Part shown: piece after piece, positions 9,870-21,824 of the stretch
Numbering within the stretch: position 1 is the stretch's first letter
Layout of the letters: every line of letters begins with the position of its first letter
Assembly: GCF_029714205.1 (NCBI RefSeq)
Contig: NZ_CP121648.1
Coordinates: 6,388,501 to 6,452,500 of the forward strand
DNA: 64,000 nucleotides
Direction: 5' to 3'
DNA from: Methylobacterium sp. CB376
Lineage (GTDB): Bacteria > Pseudomonadota > Alphaproteobacteria > Rhizobiales > Beijerinckiaceae
Position numbers and translations under genes: made by a program
Notes under the pieces: model-generated
Seen by the model: the letters and a program-made list of their open reading frames with translations, nothing else
What the model was told of the DNA's origin: nothing
Databases searched by the model: none

Positions 9870-9956
9870 TCCGGGATCCGCTTGATCAAAGCGGATCCCG
9901 GATCACGAGCCCGCGCGGCGCCTGAGCGAAGCCATCAACCGGATGGCGTATGAGCC
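9867..9956 (+). repeat. Dispersed repeat, copy 1, with a perfect 16-bp hairpin
   Basis: Begins with the stop codon TGA of the upstream gene. GATCCGGGATCCGCTT (9868-9883) pairs perfectly with AAGCGGATCCCGGATC (9889-9904) around a 5-base loop. It is followed by the GCCCGCGCGGCGCCTGAGCG tail and an AACCGGATGGCGTATGA-type end. Related copies lie near 24051, 33077, 37911, 48322, 57221 (inverted) and 58188. No T-run follows the hairpin. About 160 further bases up to the next gene contain no feature recognised apart from a short tandem repeat. Confidence 0.85.
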
Positions 9957-10086
9957 GGCGGAGCGCCCAGTCGAAGCGCGGCTGTAACCTAACGGCAACA
10001 GGCATCCGGCGCTGGCACCGGAAGGCTTAGCGGCGCGTTAACCATGGCGCGCTTATCGCGTAACCGGGATCACCTTCGCGATTCGC

Positions 10087-10117
10087 CACAGCCCAGCCAC
10101 AGCCCAGCCACAGCCCA
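10087..10117. repeat. 11-bp tandem repeat, three copies
   Basis: CACAGCCCAGC repeats at 10087-10097 and 10098-10108, with a third copy running into the ATG of the amidase gene at 10117. It occupies the place of the ribosome-binding site. Confidence 0.7.
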
Positions 10118-11490
10118 TGCCGCGACCGCCCGCCCGATTCGAGACCTGCGCCACGCCCGCGGCGGCCCTTCGGCCGGCCCCGCGCCGGGCGGCGACGCGT
10201 CTCGGCCTCGCGGCGGCCCGCCTCGTGGGAGCCTGCCTGGTCGGGATCTGCCTGTTCGGGACCTGCCTGGTCGGGACCTGCCTGGTCGGGGCTTGGCTCG
10301 GCCTCGCGCCCGCGGCCTGGGCGGGCGCGCTGCCGGCGGTCGCGATCGCGGCCGAGCTCTCGCCCGCGCCGGAGGGCGGCACCCGGCTCAGCGTCGTGCT
10401 GTCGCGCCCCGTCGAGGCCAAGGCCTTCGTGATGGAACGGCCCGACCGCGCCATCATCGACCTGCCCGAGGTGAACTTCCAGCTCCCGCTGGAGACCGGC
10501 CGGCGGCGGGAGGGCCTCGTCGCCTCCTTCCGCTACGGCCTGTTCGCGCCCGGCCGCTCGCGCATCGTCATCGACCTCGCCCAGACCGCCACGGTGGCCA
10601 GGGTCGCGACCAGCTCCCGCAAGCGCGACGGGGCGACCTTGCTCACCATCGACCTCGCGCGCGCCGACCGCGACGCCTTCCGGCGCGCCGCCGTCGCCCC
10701 GGCGCCGCCCGCCGCCCCGAAGGCCGTGCCGGCGAGCGCGGGCGACACCCGCCCCCTCGTCATCATCGATGCCGGCCACGGCGGCACGGATCCGGGGGCG
10801 ATCGCCGCGAACGGCGCCTTCGAGAAGGACATCGTCTTCGGCGTCGCCCGGGACCTCGCGCGGCGCCTGGAGCAGGGCGGGCGGGTGCGGGTGCGCATGA
10901 CCCGCGAGAGCGACGTCTTCGTGCCGCTCGGGGAGCGCGTCCGCATCGCCCGCGACGCGAGGGCGGATCTCTTCATCTCGATCCACGCGGATTCGATCTC
11001 GGCCGCCCCGCAGGTGCGCGGGGCCACGATCTACACCGGCTCCGAGAAGGCGACCGACGCGGAATCGGCCCGCCTCGCCGACCGCGAGAACAAGGCCGAC
11101 CAAGCCGCCGGCGCCGACAGCGCCGAGGGGCCGGGCGACGTCGCCGACATCCTGCAGGAACTCACCCTGCGCGAGACCCGCGGCTTCTCGGCGCGCTTCG
11201 CGCAAGGCCTGCTCGGCCAGCTCGACCGGGTGATGGAGATGAGCAGCAAGCCCCACCGCGAGGCGGGATTCCGGGTGCTGCGCTCGCCGGACGTGCCCTC
11301 GGTGCTGGTCGAACTCGGCTACCTGTCGAGCAAGCACGACCTCGACCTCCTGCTCTCGGACGCGTGGCGGGCCAAGGTCACGACCCGCATGGCGGAGGCG
11401 ATCGAGGCCTTCTTCGCCGCCCGCCCGGCCCCGGTCCCGGCCGTGGTCGCCCGCAGCTCGGCGCTGACCACCGCCCCAGTTTCACCATAG
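10117..11490 (+). CDS. amiC: N-acetylmuramoyl-L-alanine amidase (AMIN + amidase_3)
   Basis: Periplasmic zinc amidase that cuts the bond between MurNAc and L-Ala, used in daughter-cell separation. The 457 residues are a long signal peptide ending near AAWAGALP, an AMIN domain (about 65-190, with RLSVVLSRPVEAKAFVME), and an amidase_3 domain from about 210. The latter has VIIDAGHGGTDPGAI (first zinc His), FEKDIVF (zinc Glu) and LFISIHADSI (second His). The signal peptide contains four 5-residue repeats of CLVG type encoded by 15-bp DNA repeats, which is odd for a leader. It is followed on the same strand by the PBP1A gene. Confidence 0.9.
   Translation: MPRPPARFETCATPAAALRPAPRRAATRLGLAAARLVGACLVGICLFGTCLVGTCLVGAWLGLAPAAWAGALPAVAIAAELSPAPEGGTRLSVVLSRPVEAKAFVMERPDRAIIDLPEVNFQLPLETGRRREGLVASFRYGLFAPGRSRIVIDLAQTATVARVATSSRKRDGATLLTIDLARADRDAFRRAAVAPAPPAAPKAVPASAGDTRPLVIIDAGHGGTDPGAIAANGAFEKDIVFGVARDLARRLEQGGRVRVRMTRESDVFVPLGERVRIARDARADLFISIHADSISAAPQVRGATIYTGSEKATDAESARLADRENKADQAAGADSAEGPGDVADILQELTLRETRGFSARFAQGLLGQLDRVMEMSSKPHREAGFRVLRSPDVPSVLVELGYLSSKHDLDLLLSDAWRAKVTTRMAEAIEAFFAARPAPVPAVVARSSALTTAPVSP
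10231..10290 (+). repeat. 15-bp tandem repeat inside the amidase signal peptide
   Basis: Four copies of a GCCTGCCTGGTCGGG-like unit (10231-10245, 10246-10260, 10261-10275, 10276-10290) encode successive ACLVG, ICLFG, TCLVG, TCLVG segments that lengthen the hydrophobic core of the leader. Confidence 0.85.
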
Positions 11491-11638
11491 ATCCCGTGTC
11501 GATGGGCGCCCGTCGGCGTCTCGATTCCCCAGGGCCTGCCGCGGCCGCTCGCCTCTCGCCGAAGCGGCGCGATGGGGATATCCTGGCCGCGGCGCGGCCT
11601 GCAGCCCCTGCGGCTCATCATCGACGGATCGGGTTCGG

Positions 11639-14065
<2,427 letters not shown>

Positions 14066-14322
14066 CGCACCGGATTGCGGGGTCCCCGCGCGGGATCCCG
14101 CCCCGATTGGTCCGCGAGCAGGCCCTGGTGGCGCTCGTCCGCCCGGTCACCCGCCTCGGCTTCACCGCCACCGTCGTTGCGGGCCGCCTCCTGCGCTTGG
14201 TCTCCGCACTTGGCAAGCGGGCTGGCGGGCGGAGCCTCCGTCACGGCCCGGGAGACGGGGCTCAACGTCCGGCAGCGAGGCGCCGCCATCATCCTCCTGC
14301 CCTGCGGTGGCGACGAGGGACG

Positions 14323-14529
14323 ATGATGGCTGAGGAGATCCGCGACCTCGATCCGGCGGACATGCTCCGCTCGGACGAGGCCATCGGAGCGGTCCTGTCC
14401 GGCCTGCCCCGCGCGCAGCTGCAGCGCTCCCTCGCGGAGGGCGGGATCCCGAGCCTGGAGATCACGCTCGGGATCCTGAGGGCGCTCGGTGTCGGGGTCT
14501 CGGCCACCCCGCTCGGGGCCGCTTCCTGA
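14323..14529 (+). pseudogene. Internally deleted HI1420-type addiction-module antitoxin remnant
   Basis: A 68-residue reading frame. The first part (DLDPADMLRSDEAIGAVLSG) matches the N-terminus of HI1420/HigA-like antitoxins. The second part (IPSLEITLGILRALGVGVSA) matches the C-terminus that follows the helix-turn-helix. About 27 residues that would hold the first helices of the HTH are missing between them, and the frame is kept. No RelE-like toxin lies beside it. It may be a decayed module or a shortened expressed protein. The 257 bases between PBP1A and this frame show no convincing gene. Confidence 0.55.
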
Positions 14530-14602
14530 CCGGCGGCTCCGTTTACACCGCCCCGCCGGGGCGCTATCACACCCGCCCACCTCGCCAACCCCGACACACC
14601 AG

Positions 14603-15731
14603 ATGCGCGCCGAGATCGAACAACTCTCGGATGCCGCCAAGCAGTCGATCGGACTGCTGAGGAGGCATCTTTGACTGGGATACCGCCGACAAGCGCCTCG
14701 CGGAGCTGAATGCCCGCTCCGAGGACCCCGACCTCTGGAACGACCCGGAGGCGGCCCAGCGGGTCATGCGCGACCGCAACGACCTCGAGGAGGCGGTCGC
14801 CTCCATCCGGCGCCTGGAGCAGGGGCTGGAGGACGCCGCCACCCTGATCGAACTCGGCGAGATGGAGGGCGACGAGGCCAGCATCCGCGAGGGCGAGGAG
14901 CAGATCCGCGCCGTCCAGGCCGAGGCGGCGCGCCGCCAGATCGAGACCCTGCTCGCCGGCGAGGCGGACGGGAACGACACCTATCTCGAAGTCCACGCGG
15001 GCGCGGGCGGCACCGAGAGCCAGGACTGGGCCAACATGCTCCAGCGCATGTACGCCCGCTGGGCCGAGCGCCGGAAGTACAAAGTCGACATCGTCGAGTG
15101 GTCCGAGGGCGAGGAGGCCGGGATCAAGGGCGCCACGCTGCTCATCAAGGGCCACAACGCCTATGGCTGGCTCAAGACCGAGTCCGGGGTGCACCGGCTG
15201 GTGCGGATCTCGCCCTACGACTCGAATGCCCGGCGCCACACCAGCTTCGCCAGCGTCTGGGTCTACCCGGTGGTGGACGACCGGATCACCATCGAGGTGA
15301 AGGAATCCGACTGCCGGATCGACACCTACCGCTCCTCCGGGGCGGGCGGACAGCACGTGAACACCACCGATTCGGCGGTGCGCATCACCCACCTGCCCAC
15401 CGGCATCGTGGTGGCCTGCCAGCAGGAGCGCTCCCAGCACAAGAACCGGGCCACCGCCTGGAACATGCTGCGCGCGCGGCTCTACGAGCTGGAGCTGAAG
15501 AAGCGGGAGGAGAAGGCGAATGCCGAGGCGGCCTCCAAGACCGATATCGGCTGGGGCCACCAGATCCGCTCCTACGTGCTGCAGCCCTACCAGCTGGTGA
15601 AGGACCTGCGCACCGGGACCCAGTCGACGAGCCCGGACGACGTGCTGGACGGCGACATCGACCCCTTCATCGAGGCGTCCCTGGCCCAGCGCGTCTATGG
15701 CGGGGGCGAGGCGGTCGAGGACATCGACTGA
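14603..15731 (+). CDS. prfB: Peptide chain release factor 2 (programmed +1 frameshift)
   Basis: Recognises UGA and UAA stop codons and releases the peptide. Translation starts at ATG 14603 and reads 23 codons to an in-frame TGA at 14672-14674. A +1 shift continues at GAC 14673 for a further 352 residues, giving 375 in all. The shifted product contains GGQ in [14 protein letters not shown] and the stop-recognition tripeptide as SPY ([15 protein letters not shown]) where E. coli RF2 has SPF. It is convergent with the M23 peptidase gene, with a 52-base spacer. Confidence 0.95.
14660..14675 (+). promoter_or_regulatory. RF2 autoregulatory frameshift site
   Basis: An internal Shine-Dalgarno AGGAGG (14660-14665) is followed by a three-base spacer CAT and then CTT TGA C (14669-14675). 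This is the classical prfB slippery site: when RF2 is scarce the UGA is read slowly, tRNA-Leu slips from CUU to UUU, and synthesis continues in the +1 frame. Every element of the E. coli arrangement is present. Confidence 0.93.
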
Positions 15732-15783
15732 CGGGCCGGCGGGGCGCCCCGCGGCCCCCGGCCGCGCGGCGCCCCGCCCTCCG

Positions 15784-17031
15784 TCAGCGGATCCGCGACC
15801 ATGCGCCGCCGTCGGGGCCGGCCGAGCCTCCTCCCGCGAAGGCCAGGGCGCTCGCCCGCAGGAAGCGCTGCGGGTCGACGGGCTCGCCGTCGATCCGCGT
15901 CTCGTAGTGGAGGTGCGGGGCCGTCGAGCGGCCGGTCGAGCCGACGCGGCCGATCACCTGCCCGGGCTCGACCACCTGGCCCGGCGCCACCGCGAAGGCC
16001 GAGAGGTGACCGTAGCGGGTCGCGAGCCCGTGGCCGTGGTCGATCTCCACCATGTTGCCGTAGCCGCCGGCGTACTCCGCCGACACGACGCGGCCCGCCC
16101 CGGCCGCGCGCACGGGCGCGCCGTACTCCGCCTTGAGGTCGACCCCCGTGTGCAGGGCGAGGCCCCGGGTGAAGGGATCGACCCGGTAGCCGAAGGGGCT
16201 CGACACGCCGGCATCGAGCTGGGTCGGGCGCCAGAGCGGCAGGGCCTTGACGACGCGGCGCAGCTCGTCGCGCTCGCTCATCGTGCGCTGGGCCATCATC
16301 AGCGCCGTCTCGAAGGCGCCGCTCCCCACCGGGACGAGCGGCCCGCCGATCCCGGCCGGGCGAGAGGCCGCGAAGCGGTGCGGGTCGAGGCCGAGATCGG
16401 CCACGAGGCGGCGCAGCCGCGCCGCCTCGCCCTGACTGCGCTGCAGGATCCGGTCGAGGGTGAGGCTCTGCCGGGCCGCCGCCGCGTCGAGGGCGGCTTC
16501 GAGTTCGGCGACGCGCAGCGGCAGGCTGAGGGCGCCCGGGCGCGGGGCCGGGTCCGCGGCCTCGCTGCGCAGGCCGAGGGATCCGGGCGTCGGCAGCGGC
16601 GCCGGCTTCGGCGGCGCCGCGGGGAGGGGGGCCGGGTCGTGGGCCGACACGCCCTCGCCCGCCTGCTCGGCGAGCCCGAGCAGCATCGCCTGGCGGTTCT
16701 CCAGGGCCATCTGCCGGCTCGCCAGCTCGGCGACGCGGGTCTCGACGCCGTCCTGCTCCAGGAGCTTCTGCGTCGCCACCCGGTCGAGCCGGGCGCGCAG
16801 CGCGCTCACCTTCTCCTCGTAGGCGTATTGCATGGCGCTCTGGCGCGCCATGAACTGCGCCAGCGCCGCGTCGTGGAAGACGATGAACCAGGTGGCGGCG
16901 CTGGCCCAGAGGGCGAGGAGCCCGAAGGCCGCGCCGGCGAGGACGACCGTCCGCCGCCGGATCACCCACTGGCCTGGATCGTCCGCGGCGGGACGGGGCG
17001 GCGGGCCGGGGCGGGAGCGAGGTGAGGGCAT
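15784..17031 (-). CDS. Membrane-anchored M23 (LytM) family peptidoglycan peptidase
   Basis: 415 residues: a short cytoplasmic Pro/Arg-rich segment, one membrane helix at about 29-51 (TVVLAGAAFGLLALWASAAT), a Glu/Gln/Arg-rich coiled coil (about 60-130), a Pro-rich linker, a second helical part, and a C-terminal M23 domain. The zinc ligands are seen as HTGVDLKA and HLHYE, with RYGHLS between them. An intact zinc site suggests an active endopeptidase, not a degenerate EnvC-like activator. The layout resembles rhizobial LytM factors that work in zonal growth or division. Confidence 0.88.
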   Translation of the reverse strand: MPSPRSRPGPPPRPAADDPGQWVIRRRTVVLAGAAFGLLALWASAATWFIVFHDAALAQFMARQSAMQYAYEEKVSALRARLDRVATQKLLEQDGVETRVAELASRQMALENRQAMLLGLAEQAGEGVSAHDPAPLPAAPPKPAPLPTPGSLGLRSEAADPAPRPGALSLPLRVAELEAALDAAAARQSLTLDRILQRSQGEAARLRRLVADLGLDPHRFAASRPAGIGGPLVPVGSGAFETALMMAQRTMSERDELRRVVKALPLWRPTQLDAGVSSPFGYRVDPFTRGLALHTGVDLKAEYGAPVRAAGAGRVVSAEYAGGYGNMVEIDHGHGLATRYGHLSAFAVAPGQVVEPGQVIGRVGSTGRSTAPHLHYETRIDGEPVDPQRFLRASALAFAGGGSAGPDGGAWSRIR

Positions 17032-17163
17032 CGGGCCGTTCCGAGGACGTATCCAGGAATTGAGCCCGTTAGGGTTAAGGAAATGCCAAGGGCCGCACCC
17101 CGCGGCCCCGGATGCGCGGCGCCCGAGCGCCCAAGGTCAGCGGCCCAAGGTCAGCGGCCCTGG

Positions 17164-17628
17164 TCAGAGCGCCTTGGCGGCCGCCAGGACCGCCTCGGCG
17201 TGGCCCGGCACCTTCACCTTGGGCCAGACCTGGGCGACGCGGCCGTCGCGGTCGATCAGCACGGTGGTGCGCTCCACGCCCATGTACTTTCGGCCGTACA
17301 TGCTCTTCTCGACCCAGACCCCGTAGGCCTCCAGCATCGCCTTCTCCTCGTCGGAGGCGAGCGGGAAAGCGAGGCCGTACTTCTCGCGGAACTTGTCGTG
17401 GCTCCTGATCGGGTCAGGCGAGACCCCGATCACCGCCGTGTCGGCGGCCGCGAACGCCTCCCGCAGATCGTTGAAGGATTTGGCCTCCAGGGTGCAGCCG
17501 CTCGTGTCGTCCTTCGGATAGAAATACAGCACGGCCTTGCGGCCCTTGAGGGAGGTGAGACTGATCGTCTCGCCGCCGGTCGCCGGAAGCGAGAAATCGG
17601 GGGCCGGTTCACCAGATTTCAGCGGCAT
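17164..17628 (-). CDS. bcp: BCP/PrxQ family thiol peroxidase with one cysteine
   Basis: 154-residue thioredoxin-fold peroxidase that reduces hydroperoxides. The peroxidatic Cys is C45 in YPKDDTSGCTLEAK. E. coli BCP has its resolving Cys five residues later, where this protein has Lys (K50). C45 is the only cysteine in the protein, so turnover would need an external thiol. The ATG at 17628 follows an AAGGAAGG site; the frame is open further upstream but without similarity. It is divergent from the large AsmA-like gene. Confidence 0.92.
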   Translation of the reverse strand: MPLKSGEPAPDFSLPATGGETISLTSLKGRKAVLYFYPKDDTSGCTLEAKSFNDLREAFAAADTAVIGVSPDPIRSHDKFREKYGLAFPLASDEEKAMLEAYGVWVEKSMYGRKYMGVERTTVLIDRDGRVAQVWPKVKVPGHAEAVLAAAKAL

Positions 17629-17791
17629 CGTGCCTTCCTTTCGGCCGATTGATGGTGTGCCTCGTCGGACCCGGGCGGACTGCGCCCGGGACAAGACGCC
17701 GACGATGCGGGGAGCCGCAGGCCGAGGCGCCCGGTGCCCGGACGGGCCCGGGCGCGACGGATGCGGTTGCAGGATTAACCGAGGGTAACCG

Positions 17792-20700
17792 ATGGGAGAA
17801 GATGCTGGGCGGACTTGTCCGCAGGCCGCTTCTCCGGCGACGACAGGCATGGATCAGGCTTCCTCCCCCCGCCCCGCTCCCTGTCCGGTCCGGCGATCGG
17901 CCCTGAGCCGCTGCGTCCGGGGCGTGCTGATCCTCAAGCTCGGGCTGGCGCTCCTGCTCGGGCTGGCGAGCGGCCTCGCCTATCTGCGCCTGTCGAGCGG
18001 GCCGATGAGCTTCGCGTGGCTGGAGCCGCGCCTCGGCGAGGCGATCGCCGCGCGGCTCGGCCCCGGCTGGCGGGTCGAGATGCGCGACAGCGCCGTGGAG
18101 ATCGACCGCGAGGGCGCGCTGGCCCTGCGCACCACGGGCCTGGAGATCCGCAACCCGCAGGGCGCGCTCGTGGTGCGCGCGCCCCTCGCCCTGGTCAGCA
18201 TCGACCTCACCTCGCTCCTCGGCCTGTCGATCCAGCCGCGCTCGGTGGAGTTCCGCGACCTGCAATTGCGGGCGGTGGTGCACCGGGACGGCTCGATCGC
18301 CGCCTCGGCGGACCCGTCGAACGCCGCCCCGCCGACGCCCCCGGTGGTCGAGGCGGCCCGCGGCAGCGTCTCCCCGCTCTCGGCCACGGTCGCATCGATC
18401 CTCGGCCTGGTCCTCGATCCGGGCGGGGTGATCGGCAGCCTCGACCGGGCCCGGCTCACCAACGCGCGCCTGACCCTGACGGACGATGCCGGCGTGGAGC
18501 GCGCCGTCTTTCCCCGGGTCGACGGGCTGTTCAGCCGCGACGCGGTGCGCGAGGCCCGCGTCTTCGAGATGCGGATCATGGGCCCGCACGGGCCCTGGCG
18601 CTTCGGCGGCGACGTCGAGCAGGCGGCCGGAGACCTGCGGCGGGGCGTCCTCACCCTCGACGACCTGCCGGCCACCGACCTGCTGCTCCTCTCCGGGCAG
18701 TCCCGGCTGCCCGTCACCACCGACGTGAAGCTCTCCGGGCGCGCCACGGTGGCGATGCACGGGGCGCGGCTCGACACGATGACCCTCGGCCTGCGGTCGA
18801 GCGAGGGCACCGTCCTGATCGAGGAGAAGGACTTCAACCCGGTGACGGTCGAGGCCGTCACGGTCGAGGCGACCTGGGACGAGGCGCGCCGCGCCCTCAG
18901 CCTCACCTCCCTCGACTATCGCGGCGCCGGCAACGCGGTCCGGCTCTCGGGCGAGTGGGTCGCCGGGGCCGAGGGGGCGGAGACGGCCTGGACCGCCACC
19001 CTCTCGGGGCGCGACGCGGTGCTGCGGGGCGCCGTCGAGAGCGACGCGCCGGTGCGGATCGACAGCCTCGAAGCCAAGCTCGCCGGCCGCGACGAGGGCG
19101 TCGTCATCGAGCGCTTCGCCCTGACCGGGCCGACCGCGAGCGGCACGATCGCGGGCACGCTCGGCACCCGCGCGGACGAGGGCGGCCTCACCCTGCACAT
19201 CCTGGTCGACCGGGCCGAGGGCCGCACCGCCCTGCGGCTCTGGCCCGAGCACATCGCGCCGCCGATCCGCAGCTACCTCGTCGACAACCTGCACGCCGGC
19301 AAGGTCGACAGCCTCGACATCACCGTCGACATGACGCGCGAGGAATTCGCCGCCGCGACGAGGGGCGACCCGATGCCCGACCAGGCGGTGCGGATCGCCT
19401 TCGCGGTGAGCGAGGGCAACCTGCAGATCTCGCCCGAGGCGCCGCCGCTCAGCCGCGGCCGGGTCGCCGGGCTGGTCACCGGGCGCAACACCACGATCCG
19501 GGGCGCCACCGCGGAGATCCGCGTGGCGGACGGGCGGGTGCTCGCCATCCAGGACGGCTCCTTCGTCATCAAGGACGCGGTGCCGCACGACGTGAAGGCG
19601 CAGATCGGGCTGCGCCTCAGCGGCGGCACCGACGCGCTCGCGGCGCTGCTTCAGGCAAAGCTCTTCCGGGGGCTCACCACCACCGAGATCGACCCCGCCG
19701 CGACCCGCGGCCAGGCGGATCTGCGGATCGACTTCCCCCTGAGCCTGGAGGCGGTGCCCGACATCGCGGACCTGCCGGTGACGATGACCGGCAGCCTCGC
19801 GGAGGTCTCGGTGGACCGGATCGTCGGCAAGGACCGGCTGGAGAACGGCCGCTTCGCCGTCACCTACGACCGCACCGGCTTCTCGCTCAAGGGCGAGGGC
19901 AAGCTCTCGGGCGCGCCGATGAGCGTCGACCTGCGCCAGCCCCGGGCGGGGGCCCCGGGCGAGGCGGTGGTGGCGCTCACCCTCGACGACGCGATGCGGG
20001 CGCGCCGCGGCCTGCCCGCTGCCCCGTCCCTCGCCGGGCCGGTGCCGGCGCGGTTCGTGGTGCCGATCGGGCGCCCAGGCCGCACCAGCACGCGGGTCGA
20101 GGCCGACCTCTCCCGGGCCTCGATCGACGGGCTGCTGCCGGGCTGGAGCAAGGCCGCGGGCAAGCCCGGCCGGCTCACCTTCGCGCTCAGCGAGGCCGGG
20201 AGCGGCTCCGAATTGCGCGACATCGTGCTCGAATCCGGCAGCGTGTCGGTGAAGGGCAGCGCGGTGGTCTCGGCCGAGGGCGGACTCGAACGGGCGGAGC
20301 TCACGAGCCTCAAACTCTCTCCGGGCGACGACGTGCGCGGGCAGGTCGAGCGCAGCGGCGGCGCCTACCGGGTCAACCTGAGGGGCAGCGTGGCGGATGC
20401 GCGCCCCTTCCTGCGCGCGCTCACCGGCCCGGGCAGGAAGGGCGGGGATCCCGGGAGGGCGGCAAGGACGTCGACGCGGATCTCTCCTTCGCCATCCTCA
20501 CGGGCTTCAACGAGGAGGCCCTGACCAACGCCACCCTGAAGCTCTCCCTGCGGGGGGACGACCTGCGGCAGGCCCGCATCCAGGGCCGCCTGCGCGGGGC
20601 CTCGGTGCGGGTCGAGGTGGCGCGCGGGGAGCGCGCCGGCCCGCCGATCCTGAGCGCGGACTCGACCGATGCGGGGGCGGTGCTGCGCTTCCTCGACATC

Positions 20701-21273
20701 TACCGCCGCATGCAGGGCGGGCGGCTGTCCCTGCAGAGCACCCTGAACGACGGGCCGCAATCGGGCGCCCTGCAGATCCGCTCCTTCACCCTGCGCGACG
20801 AGCCGGCCCTGGGCCGGATCATGGCGCAGGGCGAGCCGCCCGAGGAGGGCGTGCGCGGGACGGGGCAGCGGCGGCCGGTGAACGATGTCGGCTTCGACAG
20901 GCTGACCGCCGAGTTCGTGCGCAGCGGCACGCGGATCGACATCGCGGACGCGGCGATCTCGGGCCCGGCGATGGGCTTCACCCTCGGCGGCTCCCTCGAC
21001 ACGGGCCGCAACACCACCGACATCCGCGGCACCTTCGTGCCGCTCTACGGGCTGAACAACGTCTTCTCGCAGGTGCCGATCGTGGGCCCGCTGCTCGGCG
21101 GCGGCCACAATGAGGGGCTGTTCGGCATCAACTTCTCGGTGACGGGGCCGATGAGCGCGCCGAACGTGGCGGTCAACCCGCTCTCGGCGATCGCCCCGGG
21201 CTTCCTGCGCAAGCTGTTCGGCGCCGGCGGCGGCGATCCCTCCGCCGCGGCCGCGCCGCGGCCTGAGCGCTGA
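17792..21273 (+). pseudogene. YhdP/AsmA-like large envelope protein, interrupted by a one-base frameshift
   Basis: One long gene read in two frames. Residues 1 to about 885 follow the ATG at 17792 (ATG 17849 is an alternative) with a membrane helix around VLILKLGLALLLGLASGLAY and DUF3971-type beta-rich repeats. At about 20444-20447 (GGGG) the frame is lost. Adding one base restores GKDVDADLSFAILTGFNEEA and an AsmA_2-like end (GLNNVFSQVPIVGPLLGGGH, GINFSVTGPMSAPNVAVNPL) to the stop at 21271-21273, about 1160 residues in total. The family spans the periplasm and is linked to phospholipid transport to the outer membrane. As it stands, translation would end at 20524. A sequencing error in the G-run is possible. 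Confidence 0.8.
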
Positions 21274-21731
21274 GCCGCGGCCACGCCGAGGCCTGAGCGC
21301 TGAGCTGCGGCCCCCTCGCTATCCCGGTCGCGCCGCTCCGCCGAGGAGGCTTCGCGCGAGGGGGCCTCGCGCTCCTTCGTGACGCGCTTGGGCGCGATCG
21401 GGTCGCTCGCCGGGAAGGTCTCCTCGACCGCCTCGTCGAGGAGCTGGTCCTGGCGCGCCTCGCGGTCCTCGCCGGGCCGGCTCGGGGCGGGCGCCGCCTC
21501 GGCGGCGCGGTCGGCGAGGGACCGGCCGCCGTCCCCCGGTCCGGGCCGGTCATCCCGGCTCGACGTCGAGGGTGGGGACGTCGAGGGTGGGGACGTCGAG
21601 GGTGGGGTCTTGGGAGCCTCCGTCCGCCACTCCGGCCCAAAGTCAGGGCCGGCCGATCGTTCGCCGGGTGGCGAGGGCCGCCCCGCGAGGCTGCGTGCGC
21701 GCCCGCACCGCCGCCCGGGAGGAGCCGCCAT
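21045..21731 (-). CDS. Hypothetical low-complexity protein with a conserved LLDEAVEETFPASDPIA motif
   Basis: Open frame of up to 228 residues on the minus strand. Its middle contains DQLLDEAVEETFPASDPIAP, close to a short segment (LDEALEESFPASDPPA) that recurs in small proteins of Rhizobiales, which argues for real coding there. The N-terminal part has TPPSTSPPSTSPPSTSS, encoded by three 15-bp repeats. The C-terminal 76 or so residues lie antisense to the end of the AsmA-like gene and look like a shadow, so the true stop was probably lost. The start (ATG 21731) is uncertain. No function is assigned. Confidence 0.4.
   Translation of the reverse strand: MAAPPGRRCGRARSLAGRPSPPGERSAGPDFGPEWRTEAPKTPPSTSPPSTSPPSTSSRDDRPGPGDGGRSLADRAAEAAPAPSRPGEDREARQDQLLDEAVEETFPASDPIAPKRVTKEREAPSREASSAERRDRDSEGAAAQRSGLGVAAAQRSGRGAAAAEGSPPPAPNSLRRKPGAIAESGLTATFGALIGPVTEKLMPNSPSLWPPPSSGPTIGTCEKTLFSP
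21261..21312. repeat. Duplicated ~22-bp segment at the 3' end of the AsmA-like gene
   Basis: GCCTGAGCGCTGAGC plus GCGGCC occurs at 21261-21282 and again at 21291-21312 with one base changed. The first copy contains the AsmA-like gene's stop codon. Confidence 0.65.
21562..21606. repeat. 15-bp tandem repeat, three perfect copies
   Basis: GACGTCGAGGGTGGG at 21562-21576, 21577-21591 and 21592-21606. Read on the minus strand it gives the PPSTS repeats of the hypothetical protein that covers it. Confidence 0.85.
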
Positions 21732-21824
21732 ACTCAGGATCCATCGACGGCGCCGACGCCGCCGATGAGATCCAGCCGGCGGGGCGCTCGACCAGCACCG
21801 CCTCTTCATCCGGGAGACCGTGCC

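Noticed and set aside
9868..9904. Hairpin of dispersed repeat copy 1 as an intrinsic terminator
   Set aside because: The stem is strong but no T-run follows, and copies also occur in front of genes (57221-57343); a terminator role is not supported by sequence.
14075..14326. ARETGLN-like segment before the antitoxin remnant, resembling the missing helix-turn-helix
   Set aside because: Only about seven residues match, it lies upstream of and out of frame with the remnant, and surrounding residues do not fit; chance is more likely.
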